Shown here one piece after another: positions 17,537-27,088 of a stretch of 64,000 nucleotides of DNA (position 1 is the first letter of the stretch; every line of letters begins with the position of its first letter). Under the pieces are notes generated by a model that did not search any database, was not told the origin of the DNA, and saw only the letters and a program-made list of their open reading frames with translations. A program made the translations under genes and the position numbers. This DNA comes from SG8-32-3 sp964514055 (lineage in GTDB: Archaea; Thermoproteota; Bathyarchaeia; Bathyarchaeales; Bathycorpusculaceae): the NCBI GenBank assembly GCA_964514055.1, contig CAZEPB010000002.1, positions 1 through 64,000 of the forward strand. Direction: 5' to 3'.

Positions 17537-20305
17537 TCAAACAACCACCGCCAATCCAGGCTTGGTACTAGGCGCCAGGATGCCATCTTTGAACGCTTTT
17601 TCCACAACTCTCTGAGGATTGCTGACGATTTTCAGCTCTTTTACAATGAATGCCGTCAAAGCTTCCAAGCTAGCTTCGCTTCGCTCGTTCCTGTTCGCAC
17701 GACACCAATCCTTCACCGCTGACATTACATTGCCATTTATGGTGACCCCAATGACCTTATTGACCTCGGTTTTTTGGGTTAAAGCGTTTTTTTCTGGAAA
17801 AACAGACGTATGACCATTAAAAGCGGGGTCTTTAGGGTCATCGGGGTCACCATCCCTAAGTTCCTTTAGCCACCGTTTATAGAAGCGCACGCCTTTTGGC
17901 GTGAAGAAATACCCCTTAATGCTACTTTGCAGCAAGCCCCAGCCCTTCATCTCTTTAGCTCGCCGTTTCACGGTCTTATCCGAGACGCTTAGCGCTGCTG
18001 CGATTTCCTCCATGGGCGCTTGTCCCCGCCTCGCTACGTGCTCCAGAAACTTGAACAAATCGCTATCGCTAAGCTCGCCTCCTTGCTCCGCCATGTATGA
18101 TGCGATCTGCGCTTCGATCGTTTGCTTAAGTTCCAGGTATTCGTCCTGCGAAAGTCGATGTTCCTTCTTCCACTCTTTAGTAAACGAGTCAAACTCTGCT
18201 GCTTTTCCGCAGTGGACCAACCATTCGTAAGCGTTTAACACGTGTTTTTCATTCGTTTCGGTTGGTTCGCAGCCTTCAAATAAAGCAAAACAGGCGGCTA
18301 ACGTAGCTACCTTAACAGGGTTCGACCGTAAAAAGACAGGCACCTCTTCATTTCCAAAATCTAGTTCGAGCTGCTTGCTGTACTCCATAATTATTGACCA
18401 AAGTTTCGAAGGGACCTTGTAGGTGATTTCTTGCGCAAGATTCCAACGGAGAACAACCCACGCCGCATTTAGGAGCCTCTTATCGTCCTCGGATAAAGAG
18501 AAAATCACAGGGTCATATCTTACATCTGGTTTTTCTCCGTAAACAAACGTGACGAAAGTAAAACGTGCGATGAATTTGCTGTCGTACACTTTCAAAGCTG
18601 AGCACTTATAGAGGTGTTGGTCGAAAGGGACCTCCGGGTTAGACAGCAGCTTCAATCTCGTTCTCGCCCACAACTCGCTAGACTTGATGGTTGATAACTC
18701 GATGATGCCATTTCGTCGAGATTCTATGTGCTCATCGAGGGAGTGAGGCGACATATTATCCAAGACCAAGAACGACAAGTCTGCAGAGGGCAGAAGCCCT
18801 TTTCGCATCACCCAGCCGATGCCTTCTATTTTTTCGGCGCCTGCAGCGAGTCCGGCAGTGGTTTTGCGACCCGATTCGTATTTGCCCGCTTCGATCCATT
18901 CGATAAACAAGCGGAGACGCTGGCTTTTTGCGGAAGTCGTCTCACCGATTTCTACGCACGTCATAGCTAACATTGATGGTCCCTCGGGGGTTTTCACCCA
19001 TACTGGAGATCCTACAAACAGCAGGTCCGCCGCGAATCCACGTGTGGTTTCTGTTCCCTTTAGGTTCGACTTTTTGTGTAGGGCACGAGCTATCTTCCAG
19101 ATCGTCGGTTCGTCCTCGGTAGTGATGGAACGTAGATATTCTTGTGCTGCTTTAACCGTCTCTGGAGCAGGCTTGATTACCTCACTTTCAGCCTTGAATT
19201 CCGTTACGAAAACGCCGATTCTGCCTTTTTTTCCTCTGCAGAGATAACCTTTGCAAAAAATCCAATTTGGAGACGTCCGTAAGTCGCATTTTTCGGGGTT
19301 GTAAACAAACCATGCCTTCGCCTCGTTTCCGTGTCTATCCGAGACGATCGCTTGGGTGACTGCATTTTCTTGTTCGCCTAGGACGGACACCTTGCTGCAG
19401 CAAGAGACCTTTCCATTCTGCTGCAACACCTTAAGCGCATCCTTGGGGTTGTCCGAGTCAAAGTAAATTGCAAAAGCAGAAGCATCGAAGTTTTCGCTCA
19501 GGCTCAGCGTGTAGCCTTCAAAATTACAGATACTGCATAAATCTTCTCGCGAACGGTTGCACGAAAACTCAAGCTTCATAAACCGCGATTGGGGGAAGCC
19601 AGTGCTCTTAATTTGGATCCTACTGTTAAACCTTCTATCTCCTTGGTAAGCAAAAACGTCTGAGACATCCTCCGACGTCGGCAAATCAACAGGGATTCTA
19701 GGTGTCCTCGCTTCGGCAGCTTCCTTTTCTGTTTCGATTTGCCATTCTTCCTCGGGCAAGCTTTCGATAGTTTCAATGATTTTGGCTGTGATAAGAGGCA
19801 CTAAACGTGCTGCAAATTTCAGTTTCAACGCTTCTTTAAAAACAGCGTGTTTTTCAAGCTCTTTTAACGTTCCGACGTGGAAATAAGGCGTTAACGATCT
19901 CTGTTCTACTGTGTCGTAGACCTGCAAAGCCCATGACTTCTCTTTTTCGACGAAAAGGAAGGTATCGCCTAAATCGATTGAGATGCCTTTTCGATTGTCA
20001 ATGCTCGAAATTTCGATTTCTGGAACATTTAGTTTGGATTTTGGGCTTAGACGGAAGTAAAGGGCGAGTTTATGGACGAACGCGACAGCATCCTCGTTCT
20101 TTTTAAGCCCAAGCTGATTAACCACAGCTTCGGCATCCAGCTCGTCAAGTTCAATGCTTTTTACCTTCAAGCTTTTGCCATCAGCAGAAAACTCATAACC
20201 GCCCCGTATCTTCTCAAGGACGACGTCGACTGTTACTGTCTCAAGCTGCTCATTTTTTTCGTCTGGTCGTTGAAATGTGAAAGTTTTAGCAATCCGCTTG
20301 CCCAT
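17537..20305 (-). CDS. Divergent MCM-like AAA+ helicase with C-terminal winged helix
   Basis: A 922-residue protein whose middle aligns with the MCM AAA+ core in order and spacing: GETTSAKSQ (454-462) stands where MCM has GDPGxAKSQ; TTAGLAAGAEK matches the STAAGLTAAV loop; LVLDNM (Asp516-Asn517) replaces the Walker B IDEIDKM; WARTRLKLLSNP (Asn556) matches the sensor 1 region; and IARFTF (Arg581) matches the SRFDL arginine finger. The N-terminal half is unrecognised except for several Cys pairs. A winged helix follows at about 775-830, then a tail. Altered P-loop glycines and loss of the Walker B Glu question hydrolysis. It is probably the element's replication protein. Confidence 0.75.
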   Translation of the reverse strand: MGKRIAKTFTFQRPDEKNEQLETVTVDVVLEKIRGGYEFSADGKSLKVKSIELDELDAEAVVNQLGLKKNEDAVAFVHKLALYFRLSPKSKLNVPEIEISSIDNRKGISIDLGDTFLFVEKEKSWALQVYDTVEQRSLTPYFHVGTLKELEKHAVFKEALKLKFAARLVPLITAKIIETIESLPEEEWQIETEKEAAEARTPRIPVDLPTSEDVSDVFAYQGDRRFNSRIQIKSTGFPQSRFMKLEFSCNRSREDLCSICNFEGYTLSLSENFDASAFAIYFDSDNPKDALKVLQQNGKVSCCSKVSVLGEQENAVTQAIVSDRHGNEAKAWFVYNPEKCDLRTSPNWIFCKGYLCRGKKGRIGVFVTEFKAESEVIKPAPETVKAAQEYLRSITTEDEPTIWKIARALHKKSNLKGTETTRGFAADLLFVGSPVWVKTPEGPSMLAMTCVEIGETTSAKSQRLRLFIEWIEAGKYESGRKTTAGLAAGAEKIEGIGWVMRKGLLPSADLSFLVLDNMSPHSLDEHIESRRNGIIELSTIKSSELWARTRLKLLSNPEVPFDQHLYKCSALKVYDSKFIARFTFVTFVYGEKPDVRYDPVIFSLSEDDKRLLNAAWVVLRWNLAQEITYKVPSKLWSIIMEYSKQLELDFGNEEVPVFLRSNPVKVATLAACFALFEGCEPTETNEKHVLNAYEWLVHCGKAAEFDSFTKEWKKEHRLSQDEYLELKQTIEAQIASYMAEQGGELSDSDLFKFLEHVARRGQAPMEEIAAALSVSDKTVKRRAKEMKGWGLLQSSIKGYFFTPKGVRFYKRWLKELRDGDPDDPKDPAFNGHTSVFPEKNALTQKTEVNKVIGVTINGNVMSAVKDWCRANRNERSEASLEALTAFIVKELKIVSNPQRVVEKAFKDGILAPSTKPGLAVVV

Positions 20306-20510
20306 GGGAATATTCTCCGTGTTTGTTTTTAGTCGATGTCAGAGCTTCAAAATCTTGAAAAACAACTTCGGCAAGTCTACCCAAATTTTCTCCGTTCTCA
20401 ACTCCTTGGATTAGCCTTTCAACGTGACACTCCAACTTTTCTAATGCGGCGTCATTGACCATGGCAGGCGCCCCAGTCAGGCTTTTCTCGTTTAGGGTTT
20501 CTTGGTTCAC
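20286..20510 (-). CDS. Small protein of the helicase operon
   Basis: A 74-residue, mostly helical, acidic protein (ALEKLECHVERLIQGVENG). It overlaps the helicase start by about 20 bases and the previous gene's end by 4 bases, so all are translated together. No family is recognised. Genes of this size beside a replicative helicase may be loaders or small regulators, but nothing in the sequence proves it. Confidence 0.6.
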   Translation of the reverse strand: MNQETLNEKSLTGAPAMVNDAALEKLECHVERLIQGVENGENLGRLAEVVFQDFEALTSTKNKHGEYSHGQADC

Positions 20511-20839
20511 CGACTCAGTGCCTCCATTACCAAATGCTCCATGCTATCCGAGGGCTCAAGAGGCATCAACTTTGTTTTTAGCGCAATGACCTGATTGATC
20601 CGCACTTCCAGCAACTCGAAATCTCGATAACAATGACGACACACTCTCAACGGAACATCTTGGATTCCAATTGTTATCTCCGTAGTGGCTGCATTCTGCG
20701 TTTCAAAACCGCAGACAGAGCATAAGGAAGACTTTATATCTGCAAAAAGCGAATATCTAGCTGTCCAGAGACTTGGGTTTGGCTTAATCTTTCTGGATGC
20801 TTGGGCTGCGGGCGCGGCCCACGCCTTTTCACTTCCCAT
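20507..20839 (-). CDS. Small zinc-finger protein of the helicase operon
   Basis: A 110-residue protein if translated from the ATG at 20839, which overlaps the end of the RHH gene by 11 bases; an in-frame ATG at 20914 would add 25 residues but lies deep inside that gene. CSVCGFETQ and, about 20 residues later, VCRHCYRDFE form a CxxC...CxxC zinc site, followed by a helical tail. It is probably DNA binding. The partners are the RHH gene before it and the helicase after. Confidence 0.68.
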   Translation of the reverse strand: MGSEKAWAAPAAQASRKIKPNPSLWTARYSLFADIKSSLCSVCGFETQNAATTEITIGIQDVPLRVCRHCYRDFELLEVRINQVIALKTKLMPLEPSDSMEHLVMEALSR

Positions 20840-21029
20840 TTTCCGTCCCCTGCAGCGGCTTTTCAAAAACCTGGGGACTGTAGCCCATTCCTTCAAGCCT
20901 TCTTCGGACGGCATCTCTCACAAACTCAGATTTTGATGAGTGACTATCGCGCGTAACTGCTTTTTCAACAGCGTCGTCAAGTGTTCTCGTTACGGGGATG
21001 CTCCATTTGGTTTTTTCCGAATTGCTCAT
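20829..21029 (-). CDS. Ribbon-helix-helix (CopG-like) regulator
   Basis: A 66-residue protein. KWSIPVTRTLDDAVEKAV gives the ribbon and first helix, and SKSEFVRDAVRRRLEGMG the second helix, the standard RHH/CopG pattern. RHH proteins bind as dimers to short palindromes and often control the copy number or operon of a plasmid or virus. It is the first gene of a minus-strand operon running through the helicase to the integrase, and the palindrome at 21211-21230 lies upstream of it. Confidence 0.82.
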   Translation of the reverse strand: MSNSEKTKWSIPVTRTLDDAVEKAVTRDSHSSKSEFVRDAVRRRLEGMGYSPQVFEKPLQGTENGK

Positions 21030-21415
21030 TTTTTATTCACACTTTACTGATTTTTTGCGTAAGTTATTAATGGCATTTTAAACGGAACAAATTAACAGAA
21101 ACCCTCACAAGAATTACCTTAAGAGAGCAGTTTTTCTGTAATTTTTTCGCAAAATACCTTGCCTACCAATTTTTTCCCAAAAAATATCGTCTTTCTTGAA
21201 AATTTTTTTTCTGTTAACGTGTATTAACAGACATCGTCAAAATTTACATAAATGATTCAAAAACCATTGGTTTTAATCAACAAATTACAACGTATCCAGT
21301 ACCATACGTTATCATAGTGCTGTTTGCCGCTTTAGCCCATTAGCAAGAGACATCTTAAATGAAGTGAAAACCGATAAATCAATAATTCAATATACAACTG
21401 GTATGAGGCGAGCCT
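21030..21415. other. Divergent control region of the element
   Basis: AT-rich, 386 bp, no gene seen. It contains the CTGTTAA-N6-TTAACAG palindrome (21211-21230), further half-sites such as ATTAACAG near 21089 and TTTCTGTAA near 21133, and the promoters of the minus-strand operon and probably the plus-strand cargo. Confidence 0.5.
21211..21230. promoter_or_regulatory. CTGTTAA-N6-TTAACAG palindrome, copy 1
   Basis: CTGTTAACGTGTATTAACAG: perfect 7-bp arms. The same 20-bp design occurs at 26595-26614 and, with one mismatch, at 29923-29942. It is the likely binding site of an element regulator. Confidence 0.65.
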
Positions 21416-22363
21416 ATGAAACGGTCCTTTTTCCAAGAGATACGTAATGCGATATTTGACAGAAGACTTTATGGATTTTCCTTCTTCTTATTGAGCGGTC
21501 CTCCTTTAGCAATGAGTTTACTAATCATGGGCATAATCTACAACGCGCTAAATCCTCTGATGTTTTTGCTTTACGCGCCGCTTTTCTTCATTCTAGTTTT
21601 GATTTCAGGCTTAGGTTCAAAGAATTATGCACTAAAGCGAGAAGTGCCTAATATAGGTCATTTTCGCGGTCTTCTTCTCCTAATTGCCAGTTATCTTGCA
21701 GTAGCGACACCTTTCCTTATGAAGTTCCCAAATGACTTAATTGGGTTATTTCAATTCTTATTGCTCTTTGGCGTCTCCACTCTCGCGCTTACTGTTGCCT
21801 TTGTTGACATGACAATCTTTGGTCAAAGAGTCTCTCTTCGTTCCAAAATTCAGTTGACTGACGATTTTCTCGATAAACAAAAGAAGGCTTGGAAAAAAGA
21901 ACTTGAAGGTTTCCCCAATGTGGAAAAAATCATAAGCACAATAGATGATGGTAAATTCGTGGCGGTTTTATTTGATAGAGGGTCTTTTAATCTGGCTATC
22001 CTTTGGTCCTGCAACATCATGGAAGAAATTATTGATGCTGTGACCAACGGGATAATTCAAAACGATCAGAAGAAGACTAGGCTTTTTAAAACCGAGAAAG
22101 GCGGTCCTTTAAGATATCCATTGCAACTAAAAAATCTCAATCACGTCCATAGTCACAAGATTGGCAGAAAGAGCGAACAACTGAGCATTGATGACCTCTG
22201 GGATAAAGTACGAAATAGAATCGCTCACCACAAATACAAACCCACTTTTGTTGAAACCTATGGTGCATTAATTATCTTCGTTTCATTCCTTGAGGAATTT
22301 CCGAGAAAATTGCATTTATGGATAGCTGTGAAGAGACCTGACAAAATTGGACTTGGGTTATAA
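21416..22363 (+). CDS. Membrane protein with HEPN-like C-terminal motif
   Basis: A 315-residue protein. Four hydrophobic segments lie in the first 140 residues. The rest is soluble and ends with VRNRIAHHKYKP, in the style of the HEPN nuclease motif (Arg, polar residue, then His after about four residues). HEPN proteins are RNases common in toxin and phage-defence systems; a membrane-tethered HEPN would be a plausible abortive-infection effector. This is inferred from one motif only. The gene is AT-rich compared with the element core. Confidence 0.55.
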   Translation: MKRSFFQEIRNAIFDRRLYGFSFFLLSGPPLAMSLLIMGIIYNALNPLMFLLYAPLFFILVLISGLGSKNYALKREVPNIGHFRGLLLLIASYLAVATPFLMKFPNDLIGLFQFLLLFGVSTLALTVAFVDMTIFGQRVSLRSKIQLTDDFLDKQKKAWKKELEGFPNVEKIISTIDDGKFVAVLFDRGSFNLAILWSCNIMEEIIDAVTNGIIQNDQKKTRLFKTEKGGPLRYPLQLKNLNHVHSHKIGRKSEQLSIDDLWDKVRNRIAHHKYKPTFVETYGALIIFVSFLEEFPRKLHLWIAVKRPDKIGLGL

Positions 22364-22482
22364 TTTTACTTATTTTCAAGCTAATTCATGCGTGGGAATG
22401 AAAAAACAAAAAAGTTCTCTCATCTTTATTACTCAAATATAGCGAGGTAAAAGAAATTAACAAAGTAAATTATTTTGGGATA

Positions 22483-24564
22483 ATGGGGTTTTTTTACACG
22501 CTTTGCTTATTATGGAGTTCGAGACTTCTTGTTTCAATAAGTCCTAATCTTGATGTGTATACTTTAAGGTTAGTTTCAAATACTTCCGCAATTCAGCCGC
22601 TATTAACAACTATGGGAGGAATCCTAGCAACAATTCTCGCCATATCATTCTCCATTGCAATTCTCGTGATTCAACATGCCGCGGCGAGTTATACAGCAAG
22701 TATTTTGGAGTCTTATAAACGAGATTATTTGACAATAGTGTTTTTTGGCTACTACGTTGGTAGCTTAGTTCTAACAATAATTGCCCTTCAGCTTCAATCA
22801 GACCTCTATTTAGTAAATATGGCGTTAATTACTTTCCTTTTTTCGTTTTTCTTTCTTTTTATGCATTTCATCCACATCATTGATTTAATTGACCCAAGAC
22901 GCATCATCGAGAAAGCAGAAAACCAGTGTATAAAATACATTAACTCCATTCCTCACAAAATCCAATCCATAATTAAGAATAAGAAACCGCGCAACAAATT
23001 CGACGAAATTCTTTTAGAAACGCCTCTATATCAGCAATTTGTTTTTCAAAGTGAAACTACTCTACAAGAGCCAATTAGGAAGCAAGTTCTTCTAATCAAC
23101 GACGTAATAAATAAAGCAGTTTCAAGGAGAGAGATTGAAACTAGCATTAGAGGTTTTGAAGGGCTTTCAAGAATTGCTGAGAACTACATCAACATTAGGG
23201 AAAAAGACTTTGGCAGCGAGGATAAATTTCTCCAGTATATATATGCTCAACTTTTGTCAGTCTTCACAATTGGGTTAGACAACAAAGATGCTGCGTTAAT
23301 GCAAGAAGTTTTGCACGTTTTCGAGAGAATAGGATGTTCAACTACCAGTCTCAAGGTTGCAGATGGAAGTACTCCTCATGTAACTAACCTGGCAATGACA
23401 CATATTCGTGACCTTAGCATCATGTCTTTTGAAAGAGACTTCGTTGACGTATCTACTTTGGGGATTGACTCATTGAAGACAGTAAGCATCTCATCTATTC
23501 AGCGAAATGGTGACGAGGGGTTAGCTTCAGATTACATTTTTGAAATTGGAAGAATGGGAGTACAAAAGAACAGTTGGTATGTTTTGGCCGTTGCTCTTAA
23601 TCAACTGAAAGAGTTGTTTTATGGAGCAGTGTTCTTCAAACTCGATGTTCACGGAGCTCCCACAAGACTTCTTAAACATATAACCAAATTAGCCGTTTTA
23701 GGCATCCAAAAAAAACTTGATCGTTATGCACTTCAAACTAGTTTGTTTACAATATTGCCAGAATATTCGATTCGGAAAGCTGCATGGGCAGCACTAAAGC
23801 TGAAAAATGAGGAATATCCACAAATTGAAACACATTCAAGGGAAGAATACAGTAAAGATATCATGAGCAAATTGGTTCGAACAATAGGCGGCATTGCCAT
23901 AGTTTCATCTGAAGCACATTCGACACACACATTAAGGTCGGCCGTTGATTGCTTGTTGGATATCACTCTTTTAATGATAAAAGAAGAATTCAAAACAATA
24001 CAAGAAGGTTTCAAAACCGAAATTCTTCGTGTTATCAAAACAATGGAGAGATCTTACTTGGCTATAGCAGGCTATAGTTTTGATGAGGAATGGTTTTTGT
24101 CAGCTCCTTCTGAAATTGGAGATGCAATAACTTCGATAGCAGCATTTGCCATTGAATCTCAAAAAGAAGTAACTGAAGAATGCTTGCAAGCGCTTGATAA
24201 AATGTGTCTTAACATGATCAAACGTGACAAAGGGGGCTACGACGTTGCAAGGCTTGCTTCGCGAATTGGCGTAGTTGGAGCTATTGCATTAAGCAAGAAT
24301 GAGAGCCTTGTTGCAGAAAAAGCAGCTACGTTGTTAGCAAATTTTGAAAAAATCTACTTACAAGATTCTCCTAGTCCACAAAGAAGAGAGTACATTGACG
24401 AAATGATGAGCCTTCACAAGAAATTCAAAAAAGAGAATTATATTATGGTAGGAAACACTCAAACATACAGTGATCTCTACAATAAAATCGAAACTACCGA
24501 CATTGATGATTTTGTCAAATTGTTTGACCAAAAGAAAAGAAACGATAAAAAATCAAATGGCTAA
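22483..24564 (+). CDS. DUF2254-like predicted membrane protein
   Basis: A 693-residue protein. The N-terminal 140 residues hold about four membrane helices, with ILAISFSIAILVIQHAAASYTASIL resembling the DUF2254 signature (long helix, then QxAxSxxSxxxL). The remaining 550 residues are helical and soluble with no recognised domain. The function of the family is unknown. It lies 119 bp after the HEPN-like membrane gene on the same strand and shares its AT-rich codon use, so both may be one cargo unit. Confidence 0.6.
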   Translation: MGFFYTLCLLWSSRLLVSISPNLDVYTLRLVSNTSAIQPLLTTMGGILATILAISFSIAILVIQHAAASYTASILESYKRDYLTIVFFGYYVGSLVLTIIALQLQSDLYLVNMALITFLFSFFFLFMHFIHIIDLIDPRRIIEKAENQCIKYINSIPHKIQSIIKNKKPRNKFDEILLETPLYQQFVFQSETTLQEPIRKQVLLINDVINKAVSRREIETSIRGFEGLSRIAENYINIREKDFGSEDKFLQYIYAQLLSVFTIGLDNKDAALMQEVLHVFERIGCSTTSLKVADGSTPHVTNLAMTHIRDLSIMSFERDFVDVSTLGIDSLKTVSISSIQRNGDEGLASDYIFEIGRMGVQKNSWYVLAVALNQLKELFYGAVFFKLDVHGAPTRLLKHITKLAVLGIQKKLDRYALQTSLFTILPEYSIRKAAWAALKLKNEEYPQIETHSREEYSKDIMSKLVRTIGGIAIVSSEAHSTHTLRSAVDCLLDITLLMIKEEFKTIQEGFKTEILRVIKTMERSYLAIAGYSFDEEWFLSAPSEIGDAITSIAAFAIESQKEVTEECLQALDKMCLNMIKRDKGGYDVARLASRIGVVGAIALSKNESLVAEKAATLLANFEKIYLQDSPSPQRREYIDEMMSLHKKFKKENYIMVGNTQTYSDLYNKIETTDIDDFVKLFDQKKRNDKKSNG

Positions 24565-24659
24565 ATCGTGTGCCCCTTGGCTGAGACCTCTTTCTCTTTT
24601 GCGGGAGGTTGCCAAGGCCACTTCTTACGCTCACGTAAACCATATTAACATATTAATAT

Positions 24660-25394
24660 ATGGACCATGAACTAAAAAGTGTGACCGATATGCTTCCATG
24701 CGATCGCCAGCAACTTCAGGACTTTTACACTATTCACGCCCCTGGCTGCTCGCACTTGGACCGACAAAAGTACACGTGGAACTGCCGAAAAACAGGCCAA
24801 TCCTGCAGCCCGAAAACGTGTCCCAACAAATTCTTCGTGGGGATCTTCGCCAAACCTGCGTCAGCTGGAACGCCGACTAAGCCGACCAAACCTGAACTTT
24901 CAAAAGACGAAAAGGCTCTTGTAAAGCCGAAAGAAGTTTTCAATCCCAGCGTGCTGGTTCAAAAAAAGCACGGACGAAAAAAGATCAAGAAGAAGAGAGC
25001 TCGAAAAAGACCGTCCGTAACTATTCGTCGCGAAGGCTTCACCCTGATTAGACGTTTTTGTCCCAAAAACTCGAGCAAGCCACACGCGCAAAACAACAGC
25101 AAAGTAAAAAGGGTCCTGATCAGCTACGTCCCAAAAGACTGTGCCGACGACTTTCGCCGCATAGGCGTCGACGTCGTTTTTTCCAGAAACAATCGGACCC
25201 CCACGATTTTTCAATTTGAAAACAACGGTATTGTCTCAAATGCCCGTTTCTGCTTTGGACGAAAAGCCACCGATTTGGACGCAATGAAATTGATCGGAAG
25301 CTGGTTTCAAACTCTTTCCATTCACGACACCGAAGCAAAAATAAATTTGATGGGAAGCCCTATCAGCTATGATATAAGTTTCGTTGAAACTTGA
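24660..25394 (+). CDS. Cys/His-rich basic protein of the element
   Basis: A 244-residue protein. The first 60 residues have many potential zinc ligands (PCDR, HAPGCSHLD, WNCRK, QSCSPKTCPN). A very basic stretch follows (KKHGRKKIKKKRARKRP, about 103-119), then a compact C-terminal domain rich in beta strands. It is probably a nucleic-acid-binding protein. No family is recognised. An AT-rich tract lies directly before the ATG, suggesting a leaderless message. Its G+C is higher than that of the two genes upstream and fits the element core. Confidence 0.6.
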   Translation: MDHELKSVTDMLPCDRQQLQDFYTIHAPGCSHLDRQKYTWNCRKTGQSCSPKTCPNKFFVGIFAKPASAGTPTKPTKPELSKDEKALVKPKEVFNPSVLVQKKHGRKKIKKKRARKRPSVTIRREGFTLIRRFCPKNSSKPHAQNNSKVKRVLISYVPKDCADDFRRIGVDVVFSRNNRTPTIFQFENNGIVSNARFCFGRKATDLDAMKLIGSWFQTLSIHDTEAKINLMGSPISYDISFVET

Positions 25395-25440
25395 CGTCTT
25401 TTACTACGTACATGGGCATCTTGAACGAAGTAAATCAATG

Positions 25441-25887
25441 TTAAACGGCTTTTCTAGCTCGCTTAGGCGGTATTTTTTTAACCCATCGATTATAGCGGCG
25501 CCTGCCAAGCTGCGATTTCGCTTTAGGCTCGCCGTTTACAGGATCCGGGACCGTGTGACCAAGGCGCATGTCAAGCGCAGCACGGGGATTCTTCCAATCC
25601 TTGCTCCTAATTTTTTTTGGGTTCAACCGATAATAGTGTCGAGGAAAAAGGTATTTTTTGGCGGTGGCTTCTTCTCTTGTGAACTCGATTAGATCCAGCT
25701 TTGAGAGAACGTTCCAGTAGGAGCGAAAGCTGTTGTACGTGGGGCACCGCTGCCCCAGTGATTTCAGCAATTGGCAGAAAGCCTTGTACGTGCCGTTCAC
25801 GTAGTCTTCGCCGACGCTCTCCAGGTGCGCACGAATGAATTGGCTGGTGCTGGGACGTTTGTTTTCGCTAACCGTTTGTTGTTCCAT
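25441..25887 (-). CDS. Basic, helix-turn-helix-like protein of the element
   Basis: A 148-residue protein. YKAFCQLLKSLGQRCPTYNSF and YWNVLSKLDLIEFTREEA look like a winged helix, followed by a strongly basic C-terminal half (RHYYRLNPKKIRSKDWK, RRRYNRWVKKIPPKRARK). It may be a DNA-binding protein, possibly connected with the palindrome-rich tract that starts about 150 bp beyond its start codon. No family can be named. Confidence 0.6.
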   Translation of the reverse strand: MEQQTVSENKRPSTSQFIRAHLESVGEDYVNGTYKAFCQLLKSLGQRCPTYNSFRSYWNVLSKLDLIEFTREEATAKKYLFPRHYYRLNPKKIRSKDWKNPRAALDMRLGHTVPDPVNGEPKAKSQLGRRRYNRWVKKIPPKRARKAV

Positions 25888-26042
25888 GTTACCTAACTAG
25901 CCCGCAAGGACTTAAAGAACTTTCCCAACATCGAAAAAACTAAATCATAGAATGCTATTATCTTCCTTGAGGGTCAGCTTTTCGTATATTACCCCTTTTG
26001 GCCCTCAGCGGGCGCGGCTTCCTCAGGTCGACCGAGCCCCGC

Positions 26043-26448
26043 CCGTTCCGCTTAGAATTAATAGACTCGCCCTTGAATAAAACCTTTTTCTGAACACCCG
26101 TTCGTACCCCCCCGTCCCTACCCCCTGAGAACGGTAGTTATCCATTAGGAACGGGGGGTACCCACCCCCGTAACCACCCTTCTATCACCCTATTAACCAC
26201 CGTCCACGAAGAACCCTTCCAGAACCGTTACGGGGGTTCAACCCCACGTCAAGGCTACATAAGCCAAGGAACTACCGTCCGAACGGGTAGTAACCCCCCC
26301 GTTGACGCGATCGAACCGTACGAGGTACCCTATAGAACGGTACAGACCCCCCATTACCCACCGTGGGAACCCACCCTACCCCTTCGCAACCCACCCCCCG
26401 TTCGGCAAGGGGTAAAGCGTGGTAACCACCCCCTGAACCCCTCCGTTC
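26043..26448. other. Palindrome-dense, C-rich tract: candidate replication origin
   Basis: No gene is seen. Eight exact copies of CCGTTC or its complement GAACGG occur at 26043, 26098, 26129, 26149, 26281, 26335, 26398 and 26443; about 0.2 would be expected by chance in this length. They lie among hairpins: GAACCGTTACGGGGGTTC (26222-26239), a near palindrome at 26271-26291 and CCCACCGTGGG (26357-26367). The plus strand is strongly C-rich. Repeated short sites plus dyads in a noncoding region are typical of iteron-type origins; an RNA gene is an alternative. Confidence 0.55.
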
Positions 26449-26594
26449 ACACTCCAACCCCCTTCACACCTGTATCTGTCTAAAAATTTCAGAAAACTTG
26501 GGCAAATTTTAGAGAATTTATGGGAAGGGTATAAATCCATTCAATTCACTCAATGCAACCAGTGTATATACAACAAACCGTTTGTTGTGCGTTT

Positions 26595-26614
26595 CTGTTA
26601 AGTGTAATTAACAG
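26595..26614. promoter_or_regulatory. CTGTTAA-N6-TTAACAG palindrome, copy 2
   Basis: CTGTTAAGTGTAATTAACAG: perfect 7-bp arms, with a spacer related to copy 1 (GTGTA shared). It lies about 150 bp right of the last CCGTTC repeat. Confidence 0.65.
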
Positions 26615-27088
26615 ACAAAACATAAATATTTTCTCAGCCCATTTCATCGCGGTCATCTGGATTTTTTATTCAGGTGAAAAACAACGCCCGAAAAACGAAA
26701 ACCGGTTCAAAAAATTCGGGATTTGCAAAAATCGACGAAAAATGACAATGAAACAGCAAGACGATAAGCAAACATGGAGACCTCACGAGTAACGTGTGAG
26801 GCGCAAAAACGGCTTAAAACGTCTGTTGCAGAGAAACGCCGACGTTGAAGCGCCTATTTTTCGTTTAAGGGGGTTGAGCTGGCACAAAACGGGGGTTTTC
26901 GGTTATTTTGTGTCTGAGACGGCAAAAGAAGCCCAATAATAATTATTTGTCGTATGCATAGGAAAGGCGGAGAAATAAACCGAGTTGAGCAGGGGGTCGC
27001 CTGAACTGTGTTTTGTCGGTCAGTTTTACACATGGCACCGCTATGCTCTCACTGGAGGGGCTGACTCAAAACATGTATGTACGTAATA

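Noticed and set aside
26272..26457. 61-residue minus-strand frame
   Set aside because: It lies wholly inside the palindrome-rich tract; the Gly/Arg-rich product follows from the C-rich repeats.
26553..26792. 79-residue plus-strand frame
   Set aside because: No ribosome-binding site or motif, and it contains the regulatory palindrome at 26595.
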